A DNA stretch of 64,000 bases from Kribbella jiaozuonensis (GTDB taxonomy: Bacteria > Actinomycetota > Actinomycetes > Propionibacteriales > Kribbellaceae), in assembly GCF_005233875.1 (NCBI RefSeq), contig NZ_SZPZ01000007.1, positions 459,287-523,286 on the forward strand, written 5' to 3'. Positions 25,786 to 34,564 of this stretch are shown piece by piece. Positions within the stretch are counted from its first letter, which is position 1; each line of letters starts with the position of its first letter. Below the pieces are notes generated by a model that saw only the letters and a program-made list of their open reading frames with translations, did not search any database and was not told the DNA's origin. A program made the translations under genes and the position numbers.

Positions 25786-26111
25786 ACCGGCGGCTCCAGC
25801 ACCGGGCGGATCTCGATCGTGCCGTAGCCGGCCGCAGGGTGTTTGGACGCGATCTCGATCGCCTCGTCCAGGTCGGCGCAGTCGATCAGCACGAAACCGC
25901 CGATCTGCTCCTTCGTCTCCGCGAACGGCCCGTCGGTGAGCAGAAGCTCGTCGTCACGCACCCGCACCGTGGTGGCCTCATGCGGTGGCCGAAGCCCCGC
26001 GCCGCCTGCCACCACGCCCCGGGCCTCCATCTCCTCCGTCCAACCGCCACACCCGGCGTCGGCGTACTCGGTCGCGGAGGCGTCTCCACAGATCATCAGC
26101 AGGTACTTCAC
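25782..26111 (-). CDS. YCII-related (DGPF-domain) protein
   Basis: A 109-aa protein with the signature LLTDGPFAETKEQIGGF and a dimeric alpha/beta-barrel fold (MKYLLMICGD at the N-terminus). DGPF proteins are the standard genomic partner of ECF42 sigma factors; their biochemical role is unsettled. GTG start at 26111. Its stop overlaps the sigma-factor start, which couples their translation. First gene of the four-gene operon. Confidence 0.87.
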   Translation of the reverse strand: MKYLLMICGDASATEYADAGCGGWTEEMEARGVVAGGAGLRPPHEATTVRVRDDELLLTDGPFAETKEQIGGFVLIDCADLDEAIEIASKHPAAGYGTIEIRPVLEPPV

Positions 26112-26171
26112 CCAGCCATCGTCGCAGGTCTAGCGTCGACAGCAAGGGAACTTCAGGCGGGAGGGCATGCG

Positions 26172-26549
26172 ATGACCGGACGGATCGTGCATTTCGAGGT
26201 GCCGTACGACGACGGCGAGCGAGCGCGGGCGTTCTACCGCGAGGCATTCGGGTGGAACCTGATGGAAATGCCCGAGATGAACTACACGATGGTGTCGACC
26301 GGACCGGTGAACGAGCAGTCGATGCCGGCCGAGCCCGGGTTCATCAACGGCGGCATGTACCAGCGCACCGGCGAGCTGACCCGCCCGATCCTGACCGTCG
26401 ACGTCCCCGACATCGACGCCGCCTGGAAGACGATCGAGAGCCTCGGCGGCGAACGCGTCGGCGAGAAGCTCCCGGTCGGCGACATGGGTTACGCGGCGTA
26501 CTTCAAGGACCCCGAAGGCAATGTCCTCGGTCTCTGGCAGACCGCCTAG
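26172..26549 (+). CDS. VOC-superfamily (glyoxalase/bleomycin-resistance-like) protein
   Basis: A 125-aa VOC protein with HFEVPYDDGERARAFYREAFGW near the N-terminus and AAYFKDPEGNVLGLWQT at the end, the typical pair of motifs. The ATG at 26172 follows GGGAGGG by seven bases; a longer frame upstream shadows the YCII gene. It is divergent from the YCII-sigma operon with 60 bp between. Function beyond the fold is not predictable. Confidence 0.85.
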   Translation: MTGRIVHFEVPYDDGERARAFYREAFGWNLMEMPEMNYTMVSTGPVNEQSMPAEPGFINGGMYQRTGELTRPILTVDVPDIDAAWKTIESLGGERVGEKLPVGDMGYAAYFKDPEGNVLGLWQTA

Positions 26550-26638
26550 CGGTTCAGGTCGACGTACACCGTTAGTTCACAGTTGAGTGCCTAGACTGCG
26601 GGGTGTGTTGGCTCCGGTGGCGTCCTCGGGAGGACTGA

Positions 26639-28126
26639 ATGCCTGACCGTATCCAGACCATTGCCTATCCGGCACCGGGATCGCGGCCTTCGCGGCGGGA
26701 TCCGGATCCGCTCGCGCCGCACGTGATCGTGCTGTTCGGGGCGACCGGTGACCTGGCCAAGCGCAAACTGCTGCCCGGGCTGGCCTATCTGCAGCAGTCC
26801 CGGTTCACGCCCGACGTACGCATCATCGGGACGGCGACCGAGGAGCTGACCTCGGAGGAGTTCCGGGCCCGCGCCCGGGAGGCTGTCGAGACGTTCGGCA
26901 TGCACAAGCTGACCGACGAGCAGTGGTCACAGTTCTCCGAGACGCTCGACTACGTGCCGGTGACAGCCGGGCCCGAGGCGCTGGCGACCGCGGTGAAGGC
27001 GGCCGAGGGGCATCTCGGCCCCGACGTACGGCGGCTGCACTACCTGTCAGTGCCCCCGAAGGCGGCCCAGTCGGTGATCGCGATGCTGCGCGACGCGGAC
27101 CTGGTCGACCGGGCCCGGGTGGTGATGGAGAAGCCGTTCGGTGACGACCTGGCCAGCGCGATCAAGCTCAACGACTTCGTCCACGAGACGTTCGACGAGT
27201 CGCAGATCTTCCGGATCGACCACTTCCTCGGCAAGGAAGCGGCGCTGAACATCCTCGCGTTCCGGTTCGCGAACGGCCTGTTCGAGCCGATCTGGAACCG
27301 GAACTTCATCGACCACGTGCAGATCGACATCCCGGAGTCCCTCGGGCTGGACCAGCGCGCCACCTTCTACGAGCCGACCGGCGCGTTCAAGGACATGGTC
27401 GTCACGCACCTGATGCAGGTGATGTCGTTCGTCGCGATGGAGCCGCCGACCGCTCTGGAGCCGCGGGCGATCTCCGAGGAGAAGAACAAGGTCTTCAGGT
27501 CGATGCTGCCGATCAGCCCGACCGATGTGGTCCGCGGTCAGTACTCCGGCTACCGCAACGAGGAGGGTGTCGCGCCGGACTCCGACACCGAGACGTTCAT
27601 CGCGCTGCGGGTCGAGATCGACAACTGGCGCTGGGCCGGTACGCCGTTCTTCCTGCGCACCGGCAAGAAGATGGCCGAGGGCCAGCGGATCATCTCGATC
27701 GCCTTCAAGGAGGCGCCGAAGACGATGTTCCCGTCCGGCTCGGGTGTCGGCTCGGAGGGCCCGGACCACCTGACGTTCGACCTCGCCGACTCGTCCCGGG
27801 TGTCGCTGTCGTTCTACGGCAAGCGCCCCGGGCCGGGGATGCGGCTGGAGAAGCTGTCGATGCAGTTCTCCACCCAGGAGACGGAGAGCGCCGGCGACGT
27901 CCTCGAGGCGTACGAGCGCTTGATCCTGGACGCGATGCGCGGCGACCACACGCTGTTCACGACCGCCGAGGGCATCGAGTCGCTCTGGGATCGTTCCTCC
28001 CATCTGCTCGAGGACCCGCCGCCGGTCAAGCCGTACCAGCCCGGCACGTGGGGCCCGAACGCGATCCACCAGCTGATCGCACCGCGTGCCTGGCGCCTCC
28101 CCTTCGAAAGGGAATGGCGGGAGTAG
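26639..28126 (+). CDS. zwf: Glucose-6-phosphate 1-dehydrogenase
   Basis: A 495-aa enzyme catalysing the first oxidative step of the pentose phosphate pathway (glucose-6-phosphate to 6-phosphogluconolactone with NADP+). FGATGDLAKRKL near residue 35 is the coenzyme fingerprint, and RIDHFLGKE at 192-200 is the active-site signature with the substrate-binding lysine. Length is normal for the family. GGGAGG lies seven bases before the ATG. It is followed 14 nt later by cobF rather than by the opcA/pgl/tal cluster seen in many actinobacteria. Confidence 0.96.
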   Translation: MPDRIQTIAYPAPGSRPSRRDPDPLAPHVIVLFGATGDLAKRKLLPGLAYLQQSRFTPDVRIIGTATEELTSEEFRARAREAVETFGMHKLTDEQWSQFSETLDYVPVTAGPEALATAVKAAEGHLGPDVRRLHYLSVPPKAAQSVIAMLRDADLVDRARVVMEKPFGDDLASAIKLNDFVHETFDESQIFRIDHFLGKEAALNILAFRFANGLFEPIWNRNFIDHVQIDIPESLGLDQRATFYEPTGAFKDMVVTHLMQVMSFVAMEPPTALEPRAISEEKNKVFRSMLPISPTDVVRGQYSGYRNEEGVAPDSDTETFIALRVEIDNWRWAGTPFFLRTGKKMAEGQRIISIAFKEAPKTMFPSGSGVGSEGPDHLTFDLADSSRVSLSFYGKRPGPGMRLEKLSMQFSTQETESAGDVLEAYERLILDAMRGDHTLFTTAEGIESLWDRSSHLLEDPPPVKPYQPGTWGPNAIHQLIAPRAWRLPFEREWRE

Positions 28127-28127
28127 T

Positions 28128-28133
28128 TAGGCT
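28128..28133 (+). promoter_or_regulatory. Leaderless -10 box of cobF
   Basis: TAGGCT ends seven bases before the cobF ATG, giving the TANNNT-N7-start pattern of leaderless actinobacterial genes. There is no convincing ribosome-binding site before this ATG, which supports the reading. The box lies just past the zwf stop, so cobF may have its own promoter. Confidence 0.4.
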
Positions 28134-28140
28134 GCCCGGC

Positions 28141-28893
28141 ATGCGGGAGATTCTGGTCATCGGCGTCGGGGCGGGCGATCCGGAGCAGGTGACGATGCAG
28201 GGTGTGTCGGCGCTGAACCGGGTCGATGTGTTCTTCGTGCTGGACAAGGGCGAGGTGAAGCAGGAGCTGGTCGACCTGCGGTCCGAGATCCTGCGCCGGT
28301 ACGCGACGTCGAAGGACTACCGGGTCGTCGTCGGACGGGACCCGGAGCGGGATCGCACGGCTTCGGCGTACGTCGAGGCCGTCGACGACTGGCGGCGACG
28401 ACGGGCCGATGTGTGCGCGGGGATGATCGCGTCCGAGCTGGGCGAGGACCAGGTGGGGGCGTTCCTGGTCTGGGGCGATCCGTCGCTGTACGACAGCACG
28501 CTGGCGATTCTGGACGACATCCTCGCGCGGGGTGAGCTCGGCTTCGAGGTCGAGGTGATTCCCGGGATCAGCAGCGTGTCGACGCTGGCCGCACGGCACA
28601 AAGTCGGGCTGAACCAGGTGGGCCGACCGATCCAGATCACCACTGGGCGAAGGCTCGCGGCCGGCTGGCCGGAGGACGTGGACGACGTGGTCGTGATGCT
28701 CGACGCGCAGACGGCGTTCACGGAGTATCTCGACGCTGACATCTATTGGGGCGCGTATCTCGGCACGCCTGACGAGATTCTCATCTCCGGACCGCTGCGC
28801 GAGGTCGCGAGTGAGATCGAGAAGGTGCGCGCCGAGGCCCGGGATCGTAAGGGCTGGATCATGGACACCTACCTGCTGCGGCGACCTAGGTAA
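28141..28893 (+). CDS. cobF: Precorrin-6A synthase (deacetylating)
   Basis: A 250-aa SAM-dependent methyltransferase of the aerobic cobalamin pathway that methylates C1 of precorrin-5 and releases the acetyl group as acetate. The tetrapyrrole-methylase fold is seen in EILVIGVGAGDPEQVTMQ, LVWGDPSLYDST and VIPGISSVSTLAARH. CobF is diagnostic of the oxygen-dependent route. It lies behind zwf and 12 kb from the cobGH-IJ cluster, so the pathway is dispersed. Confidence 0.93.
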   Translation: MREILVIGVGAGDPEQVTMQGVSALNRVDVFFVLDKGEVKQELVDLRSEILRRYATSKDYRVVVGRDPERDRTASAYVEAVDDWRRRRADVCAGMIASELGEDQVGAFLVWGDPSLYDSTLAILDDILARGELGFEVEVIPGISSVSTLAARHKVGLNQVGRPIQITTGRRLAAGWPEDVDDVVVMLDAQTAFTEYLDADIYWGAYLGTPDEILISGPLREVASEIEKVRAEARDRKGWIMDTYLLRRPR

Positions 28894-28898
28894 AAGAA

Positions 28899-28915
28899 CG
28901 CCGCCTTCAGCGGCG
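28899..28915 (+). terminator. Hairpin after cobF
   Basis: CGCCGC and GCGGCG pair around CTTCA six bases after the cobF stop. There is no U-run, as often in GC-rich genomes, so termination is likely but not certain. Confidence 0.4.
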
Positions 28916-28933
28916 GGTGGGAGGGGGCGCCGA

Positions 28934-28952
28934 CCTATACCAAAGGTGTAGG
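28934..28952. promoter_or_regulatory. Inverted repeat upstream of the carboxylesterase gene
   Basis: CCTATACC-AAA-GGTGTAGG is a palindrome with one mismatch, 55 bp before the esterase ATG. Size and position fit a repressor operator or an element overlapping the promoter; no cognate regulator lies next to it. Confidence 0.4.
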
Positions 28953-29007
28953 CGGTTTGGCCTTCGGGTCGACGCGGGGATGCCGGCGGCTCGATCACGC
29001 TGCAGGC

Positions 29008-30579
29008 ATGAAGAAGAAACTCTTGGTGATCATGACGGCCGCCTTGGCGCCGGCGGGCCTGTTGGTGGGCCTGGCCGAGCCGAGCGACGCGGCCCAGCAG
29101 GATGTCGTACGAACTGATGGCGGACTGGTTGCGAGCAAGACGGTCGGGGACGCAAGGGTCTTCGACGGCATCCCGTACGCCGCTCCCCCGGTCGGCCCGC
29201 TGCGCTGGAAGGCGCCTGCGCCGGCCAAGCCGTGGACCGGCGTACGTGAGTCGAAGCTCGGCAACGTCTGCCCACAGCAGGCGAACTCCGAGGCGCCGGA
29301 CGGGTCGTCCACCGAGGACTGCCTCTACCTGAACGTCACCACCCCGACCAAGCCCTCCCCGAAGCCGCGCGCCGTCGTGGTGTGGATCCCCGGCGGCGGG
29401 TTCTTCTCCGGCGCCGGCAACAGCTACGAGGCGTCGAAGTTCGCCGCCCGCGGCGACGTGGTCGTCGTGACGGTCAACTACCGGCTCGGCATCTTCGGCT
29501 TCTTCGGGTACCCGGGTCTGCCGGGATCCGGCACCTATGGCATCCAGGACCAGCAGGCCGCGCTGCGTTGGGTGCAGCGCAACGCCCGCGCGTTCGGCGG
29601 CGATCCGCGCAACGTGACGGTCGCGGGCGAGTCTGCCGGCGGCATGAGCGTCTGCGCCCAGCTGACCTCGCCGACCTCGACGGGTCTGTTCTCGAAGGCG
29701 ATCATGCAGAGCGGCTCGTGCGAGTTCAACTGGGCCGCCAACAGCCAGTACCCCGGTCAGGCCGCGGACTCGCCCTGGATTCCAGCCAGCACGGTGCAGG
29801 CGAACGGCAAGGAGTGGGCAGCCGACAACAAGGCCAAGCTCGGCTGCAAGCCCGGACAGTCCATGCTCGACTGCCTCCGCGCCGCGAAGTCCGACGTACT
29901 GGTCGACGAGACGCTCAACTTCACCCAGATCGGGTACGGCGGGACCACCGTCGTACCGCTGTCACCTGCGCGTGCGTTGAAGGCCGGACTGTTCCACCGG
30001 GTGCCGATCATCTCCGGAAACAACCACGACGAGGCCAACGGCTGGCTGGCGGCCTTCGGCGACATCAAGGACTACCCGCAACTGGTCAAGAATATGGTCG
30101 GCGCCGAGAAGGCTCCGCAGGTGCTGCAGCACTACCCGCAGGCTCGGTACGACTCTCCCGCTGCGGCGTGGGGCGCTGTCACGACGGACCGGATCTGGTC
30201 GTGCACACAGGTCGCTTCGGACCAGCAGGCGGCCGGGAAGGTACCGGTGTACGCGTACGAGTTCGCCGACAAGCACTCGCCGATCGCCTCGCCCGGACTG
30301 GGTGCGGCACACGCCATGGAGCTGCCGTACCTGTTCCGGCTCGGCGGGTACGACTTCCCGATGTCGGCGACGCAGCAGACGCTGTCGAACCAGATGATCG
30401 ACTACTGGACGGCGTTCGCCCGGACCGGCAACCCGAACGGTCCGGATCGGCCGCACTGGTCGCCCACCGGCGTACGTGAGGTCAAGGGCCTCTCACTCGC
30501 GCCGACGGACCAGACCGGCATCCAGCAGGTCAACCTGAGCACCGAGCACCAGTGCGGGTTCTGGTCACACCTTGGCTGA
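29008..30579 (+). CDS. Secreted type-B carboxylesterase
   Basis: A 523-aa carboxylesterase/lipase of the type-B family. A Sec signal peptide (MKKKLLVIMTAALAPAGLLV...ASD A) precedes the alpha/beta hydrolase with oxyanion hole PGGGFFSG, nucleophile elbow GESAGG and C-terminal catalytic histidine in LGAAHAMELPYLF. Cysteine pairs typical of the family (NVCPQQ, EDCLYLN) are present. It should be exported and hydrolyse esters outside the cell. No clear ribosome-binding site is seen. The last 15 bp overlap the convergent TMEM175-like gene. Confidence 0.9.
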   Translation: MKKKLLVIMTAALAPAGLLVGLAEPSDAAQQDVVRTDGGLVASKTVGDARVFDGIPYAAPPVGPLRWKAPAPAKPWTGVRESKLGNVCPQQANSEAPDGSSTEDCLYLNVTTPTKPSPKPRAVVVWIPGGGFFSGAGNSYEASKFAARGDVVVVTVNYRLGIFGFFGYPGLPGSGTYGIQDQQAALRWVQRNARAFGGDPRNVTVAGESAGGMSVCAQLTSPTSTGLFSKAIMQSGSCEFNWAANSQYPGQAADSPWIPASTVQANGKEWAADNKAKLGCKPGQSMLDCLRAAKSDVLVDETLNFTQIGYGGTTVVPLSPARALKAGLFHRVPIISGNNHDEANGWLAAFGDIKDYPQLVKNMVGAEKAPQVLQHYPQARYDSPAAAWGAVTTDRIWSCTQVASDQQAAGKVPVYAYEFADKHSPIASPGLGAAHAMELPYLFRLGGYDFPMSATQQTLSNQMIDYWTAFARTGNPNGPDRPHWSPTGVREVKGLSLAPTDQTGIQQVNLSTEHQCGFWSHLG

Positions 30580-31176
30580 CGTTCTCCTCCAGATCGGCAT
30601 GAGGATCGGCGACAGGAGCAGCAGGAGCAGCGCGTAGAAGTTCACTCCGGGAACGAAGGCCGCCAGCAGGAAGGCGACCACGGTCAACCCGGTCAGGATC
30701 AGGGAGCCGACCAGGCCCTCTCTGCTGACCGGGTTGTCCGGGTTCTCGAGCTCCTTGTGACCGTGGATCATCCAGGCGATCGCCGACTGGCAGATGCTCA
30801 GCGCCAGGATCGTGCCGGTGTAGAACCCGGCAGTGAACCGGTTGCTCGGGAAGGCCCCGATGATCTCGGTCGGGAACGGCAGGACGACGATCGTGAGCAG
30901 CCAGAGCAGATTCAGACGAATCATCGCGGAGTTGTAGGCGCGAACGTGTTCGAAGAGCCGGTGATGCCCCAGCCAGAAGTTGGCGATCACGACGAAGCTG
31001 AGCAAGAACGTGAAGATCTCCTGCCAGTGGTCGGTGACCACACTGACCGCGTCGCCGCCCTCCGCCCTCACCTCCGGCACCAGGTCGACCAGCGGCAGCA
31101 CCAGCAGCGTGATGGCGATCGCGACGACCGCATCGGTGAACAGAACCAGGCGGTCGGGGTCTCTCGTCATACTCAC
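30565..31176 (-). CDS. TMEM175-family membrane protein (potassium-channel-like)
   Basis: A 203-aa protein with about six hydrophobic segments and the family signature at the first helix, RLVLFTDAVVAIAITLLVL (the RxxxFSD motif with Thr for Ser). Bacterial TMEM175 proteins form tetrameric potassium-selective channels. The GTG at 31176 lies seven bases after a TACTCT box, so it may be leaderless. It overlaps the carboxylesterase 3' end and is followed upstream by the MFS gene on the same strand. Confidence 0.85.
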   Translation of the reverse strand: MSMTRDPDRLVLFTDAVVAIAITLLVLPLVDLVPEVRAEGGDAVSVVTDHWQEIFTFLLSFVVIANFWLGHHRLFEHVRAYNSAMIRLNLLWLLTIVVLPFPTEIIGAFPSNRFTAGFYTGTILALSICQSAIAWMIHGHKELENPDNPVSREGLVGSLILTGLTVVAFLLAAFVPGVNFYALLLLLLSPILMPIWRRTSAKV

Positions 31177-31193
31177 GGCCGAAAGAGTAGCCG

Positions 31194-32630
31194 TCAGGTG
31201 TGTCGTTCGCGGAGCAGGCTGATCGACAGGACCACCGCGGCGAACACGAACCCGGCTGCCGCGAGCCAGGCTGCGCCGTACCCGTCCCTGAGCGCTTTCA
31301 GGGTGCCCTCGGTCGCTCTGTGCGCGGTGGTCGATGCTGCGAGCGTGGCGAGTACTGCGGTGCCGATCGCCGCGCCTGCCTGTTGCGCGGTGTTGTTGAG
31401 GCCCGAGGCGAGCCCGGCGTCACTGGGGTCCGCGCCGGACATGGCCAGCATGATCGCGGCTGGGATGGCTACACCGATACCTGCGCCCATGACTGCGAGA
31501 ACTGGGCCTACGTTGACGACGTACGAGCCGTCGACCGGTGCCTGGCTGATCCAGAGGAGGGCCAGCAGGAAGACGACCAGTCCGGCGATCAGCATCTTGC
31601 GGGGGCCGAAGCGGACGGTAAGGCGTGGGGCGATCGACAGCGACATGAGTGCGTTCATGAGTGGCGCGGGCAGGAATGCCAGGCCAGTGGTGAGGGAGTC
31701 GTAGCCGAGTACGCGTTGCACGTACAGCGCAGTGGTGAACTGGAAGCCGAAGCCGGCTGCGAAGAGCAGTACGACGACTATGTTGGCCACGCTAAGCTGA
31801 CGGCGCCGGAAGATGCGCAGGGCAAGCAATGGGTTCTTGATGCGTGCTTGGCGTACTACGAACGCCGCCAGGAGTGCTATCGACGCAGCGGCCTGTAAGA
31901 GCGTCCGGGTTAGCGTGGCACTGGGCTCTGCGGTCTGGACGATCGTGTAGACGCCTAGCGATAGACCTGCGGTCACAAGCACGGCGCCTAGTACGTCGGC
32001 GCCGTTTGCGAGGCCGAGTCCTGGCTGGTGTGCCAGCAGCCGTACTGCGAACGCCAGCGCGATCGCTCCGATCGGGACGTTGATCAGGAATGCCCAGTGC
32101 CAGCCGATCGTCTGCGTGATGACGCCACCGAGAATCAGCCCGATCGACGCACCGCTGGCAGCCGTGAAGCTGTAGACGCCCATGGCTCGTGCTTGCTCGC
32201 CTGGCTTGGGGAACAGGTTGACGATCATCCCGAGAATCACCGCGGAGGCCAGCGCGCCGCCCACGCCTTGCAGGAACCTTCCGGCGATCAGCACCTCTTT
32301 GTCGGCCGCCAGTCCGCATAGGAGCGAGGCTGCGGTGAACAACCCGAGGCCTGCTAGGAAGATCCGCTTGCTCCCGATCAGGTCGCCGATGCGGCCGGCG
32401 AGCAGGAGGAGGCCGGCGAACGCGATCAGGTACGAGTTCATGACCCATGCCAACCCCGCCTGCGAAAACCCCAGATCCCCCTGAATCGTCGGCAACGCAA
32501 CCGTGACGACGGTCCCATCGAGAATGATCATCAACTGCATCACAAACAGCACGACGAGCGCCTTACCCCGCCCCCGCGCCGCCTCCACCACCACGTCCAC
32601 ACTCACAGGCCTTCTCCTCAGTTTGGTCAC
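31194..32630 (-). CDS. MFS drug-efflux transporter, DHA2 (14-helix) type
   Basis: A 478-aa major-facilitator protein with the DHA2 hallmarks: IILDGTVVTVALPTIQ in helix 1 (motif D1), GRIGDLIGSKRIFLAG after helix 2 (motif A) and an antiporter motif C-like GASIGLILGG. Fourteen hydrophobic segments can be counted. Expected to export cationic or amphipathic drugs with protons. About 70 bp of AT-richer DNA upstream (32631-32700) probably holds the promoter; no regulator gene is adjacent. Confidence 0.9.
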   Translation of the reverse strand: MTKLRRRPVSVDVVVEAARGRGKALVVLFVMQLMIILDGTVVTVALPTIQGDLGFSQAGLAWVMNSYLIAFAGLLLLAGRIGDLIGSKRIFLAGLGLFTAASLLCGLAADKEVLIAGRFLQGVGGALASAVILGMIVNLFPKPGEQARAMGVYSFTAASGASIGLILGGVITQTIGWHWAFLINVPIGAIALAFAVRLLAHQPGLGLANGADVLGAVLVTAGLSLGVYTIVQTAEPSATLTRTLLQAAASIALLAAFVVRQARIKNPLLALRIFRRRQLSVANIVVVLLFAAGFGFQFTTALYVQRVLGYDSLTTGLAFLPAPLMNALMSLSIAPRLTVRFGPRKMLIAGLVVFLLALLWISQAPVDGSYVVNVGPVLAVMGAGIGVAIPAAIMLAMSGADPSDAGLASGLNNTAQQAGAAIGTAVLATLAASTTAHRATEGTLKALRDGYGAAWLAAAGFVFAAVVLSISLLRERHT

Positions 32631-32705
32631 TCAGAACGACCATAACAGATAGTCCTGTAGTAGACGATCTCTTATCAGATGAACTTCTGGTCAGGTGAAG
32701 ATCGA

Positions 32706-32902
32706 GCCCATCGCGGTGCTACGCGCGACTCCTTCGTCACCGTGCTGCGCGCCGCACCCACCCACCCCCGCGCTTATCGCCCGGAGCATCCTTTCCGGCT
32801 ATCGCCGGACTTGCGGGCTGCCGCCCGGACCCGAGCGCGCTATCGCGCGTGCGACCGCCCCGTGGTCCGGCCAGTTCGTACCTGTAGAGGTGGCTGCGGT
32901 CA
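32706..32902 (+). repeat. Multi-hairpin intergenic repeat, copy 1
   Basis: A ~197-bp unit starting GCCCATCGCGGTGCTACGCG and ending near CCTGTAGAGGTGGCTGCGG. It contains a string of short hairpins with four-base loops of the type GGC-TATC-GCC (for example CCGGC-TATC-GCCGG and GCGC-TATC-GCGC). It is repeated immediately downstream and again inverted at 38.2 kb. Together with copy 2 it fills most of the gene-free stretch 32631-33244. The open frames through it are compositional, not genes. Confidence 0.75.
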
Positions 32903-33118
32903 GCCCATCGCGGTGCTACGCGCGACTCCTTCGTCGCCGTGCTACGCGCCGCCCCACCCGCCCCGGGCTCATCGCCCGGAGCATCCTTTCCGGCTATCGC
33001 CGGGTTCTTCCGGCTGTCGCCGGACCTGCGGGCTACCGCCCGCACCCGTGCGCGCTCCCGTGCGATCGACCGCCCCTTGGTGCGGCGGGTTGGTACCTGT
33101 CGAGGTGACTGCAGTCGG
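32903..33118 (+). repeat. Multi-hairpin intergenic repeat, copy 2
   Basis: Second tandem unit, starting again GCCCATCGCGGTGCTACGCG and ending near CCTGTCGAGGTGACTGCAG. It is longer than copy 1 because of an extra CCGGC-TGTC-GCCGG hairpin, and closely resembles copy 3. The remaining ~125 bp before the kinase gene show no recognisable feature other than a TAGGGT box six bases before that gene's GTG. Confidence 0.75.
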
Positions 33119-33244
33119 CTACCACCGCTCGGCTGCGCGCTCACCGAGCGTCCCACCCTTGCGGGAAACTCACCTGCACAAGCGCATCCCGTCGCCTTCG
33201 AAAACCACCTGACCACCGCGCGTCCCGACGGTTAGGGTCGCCGA

Positions 33245-34195
33245 GTGAGGGATGAGCCGACGGAGATCTCGTGCGAGCTGGTGGCTGGAATCCTCAATGA
33301 ACATTGGGGTTTCGACGTCGCCGCCGTGTCCTATGCTCCCGTGGGATTCGGCAGCTACCACTGGATCGCGTCCACAGGCAAGGGACCGCAGTGGTTCGTG
33401 ACCGCAGATCGAGTCGCCACGAACGGCAGGCGGGCGATCACCGCCGCCATGCAAACCGCCCACGAGCTAGCCGGCCACGGCTACGAGTTCGTCGTACCCC
33501 CGCTACCTGATCGCACCGGCAACCTTGTTCACAAAACGATCGCTGGCTGGGCATTCACAGTCCTGCCCTATCTGCAGGGATGGAGCACACCGGACGGCGC
33601 CTGGGACGACCCAACAGAGCGAGAGCAGATCGCACAGATCCTCGGCCGCCTACACGCAGCTCCGCCTCCAGAAGCCTTGCAGCGTTGGGACTTCGCGATA
33701 CCGGACCGCGACAATCTCCTGGCCGCGCTCGCGGACCTCGACCGACCTTGGTCCACCGGTCCGTACGCGGAACCGACCCGTCTCCGGCTGGCCGCCGCGC
33801 ACGACTACGTGCACAACAAGCTGAAGCACTACGACGCACTAGTCCGCCAACTTGAGGCATCAGACGACCCCTGGGTCATAACCCACGGCGAACCCCACAG
33901 CGCAAACGTCCTCCGCACCACAAACGGCATGCGCCTGGTCGACTGGGAAACCGCCCGCCTCGCCCCTCGCGAACGCGACCTGGCCGCCATCCTCGACGGC
34001 ACAACCGACGTACTCCCGGCCTACCAATCAGAGGCCGGCCCGTTCACCCCACGCCCAGAAGCCCTAGAACTCTTCGACACCTGGTGGTCCCTGGCCGAGA
34101 TCGCCTCCTACGTCCACCTATTCCGCCAACCACACACCAACTCCGAAGACACCAAACAGTCCTGGCAGGACCTGACGGAGTACCTCCCCGACTGA
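33245..34195 (+). CDS. APH-fold phosphotransferase
   Basis: A 316-aa aminoglycoside-phosphotransferase/choline-kinase-fold protein. The catalytic loop is THGEPHSANVL, the HGEPHxxN variant of Brenner's motif seen in spectinomycin-kinase-like members, and LVDWETA supplies the metal-binding aspartate. It could phosphorylate an antibiotic or a small metabolite; resistance cannot be concluded. TAGGGT ends six bases before the GTG, implying a leaderless transcript. First gene inside the segment flanked by inverted hairpin repeats. Confidence 0.82.
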   Translation: MRDEPTEISCELVAGILNEHWGFDVAAVSYAPVGFGSYHWIASTGKGPQWFVTADRVATNGRRAITAAMQTAHELAGHGYEFVVPPLPDRTGNLVHKTIAGWAFTVLPYLQGWSTPDGAWDDPTEREQIAQILGRLHAAPPPEALQRWDFAIPDRDNLLAALADLDRPWSTGPYAEPTRLRLAAAHDYVHNKLKHYDALVRQLEASDDPWVITHGEPHSANVLRTTNGMRLVDWETARLAPRERDLAAILDGTTDVLPAYQSEAGPFTPRPEALELFDTWWSLAEIASYVHLFRQPHTNSEDTKQSWQDLTEYLPD

Positions 34196-34203
34196 CGCCG
34201 CGG

Positions 34204-34545
34204 CGCCTGCCGACGTCTAGTGCGACACAGAAGGGATCTCCGGCGCCGTCGTCACCGAAGCCACGCAGCTTCTGTCGAGCCTCGGACTCCCATCCGTTCC
34301 AGGCTTCAAGATTCCAGCGTGCGACGTCTCCAAGCAGCTACATCACAAACCAGTCGCCTAGCTTGTCAAAGGTGCCGCCCGTCGCCTCGTACAGTCCGCG
34401 CAACTCGGCTGGGAACGTGATGCCGAGCCCCAGCTCGACGGCGGCGACAGGCTGTAACTGCAGGCCGTCGTCAGCGCGCAGCATTTGTCACCACGCCGCC
34501 GCATCCATGACGGGCAGCCCCTCACGCCAGACCGCGGATCCAGCA
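34204..34545 (-). pseudogene. Broken SUKH/SMI1-KNR4-family gene
   Basis: Reading the minus strand gives one continuous frame with clear SMI1/KNR4 character (LGITFPAELRGLYEATGG, KLGDWFVM, GDVARWNLEAWNGWES, DPFCVALD). It is interrupted by TGA after MDAAAW and TAG after WFVM, both at positions where Trp would be natural. The C-terminal part is missing and runs into the 3' end of the kinase gene. SUKH proteins are often immunity proteins against nuclease toxins. I judge it a decayed remnant. Confidence 0.7.
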
Positions 34546-34564
34546 TGAGCGCGGATCGGCACGC

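Noticed and set aside
28894..29007. Cobalamin riboswitch near cobF
   Set aside because: No B12-box or long structured leader is visible; the stretch contains a short hairpin and a palindrome only.
32706..33118. CRISPR array
   Set aside because: Only two units of about 200 bp, without short identical repeats and unique spacers; no cas genes in the window.
32679..33216. Open frames through the hairpin repeats on both strands
   Set aside because: They are open only because the repeats are GC-rich; translations differ between copies by frame and have no domain-like pattern.
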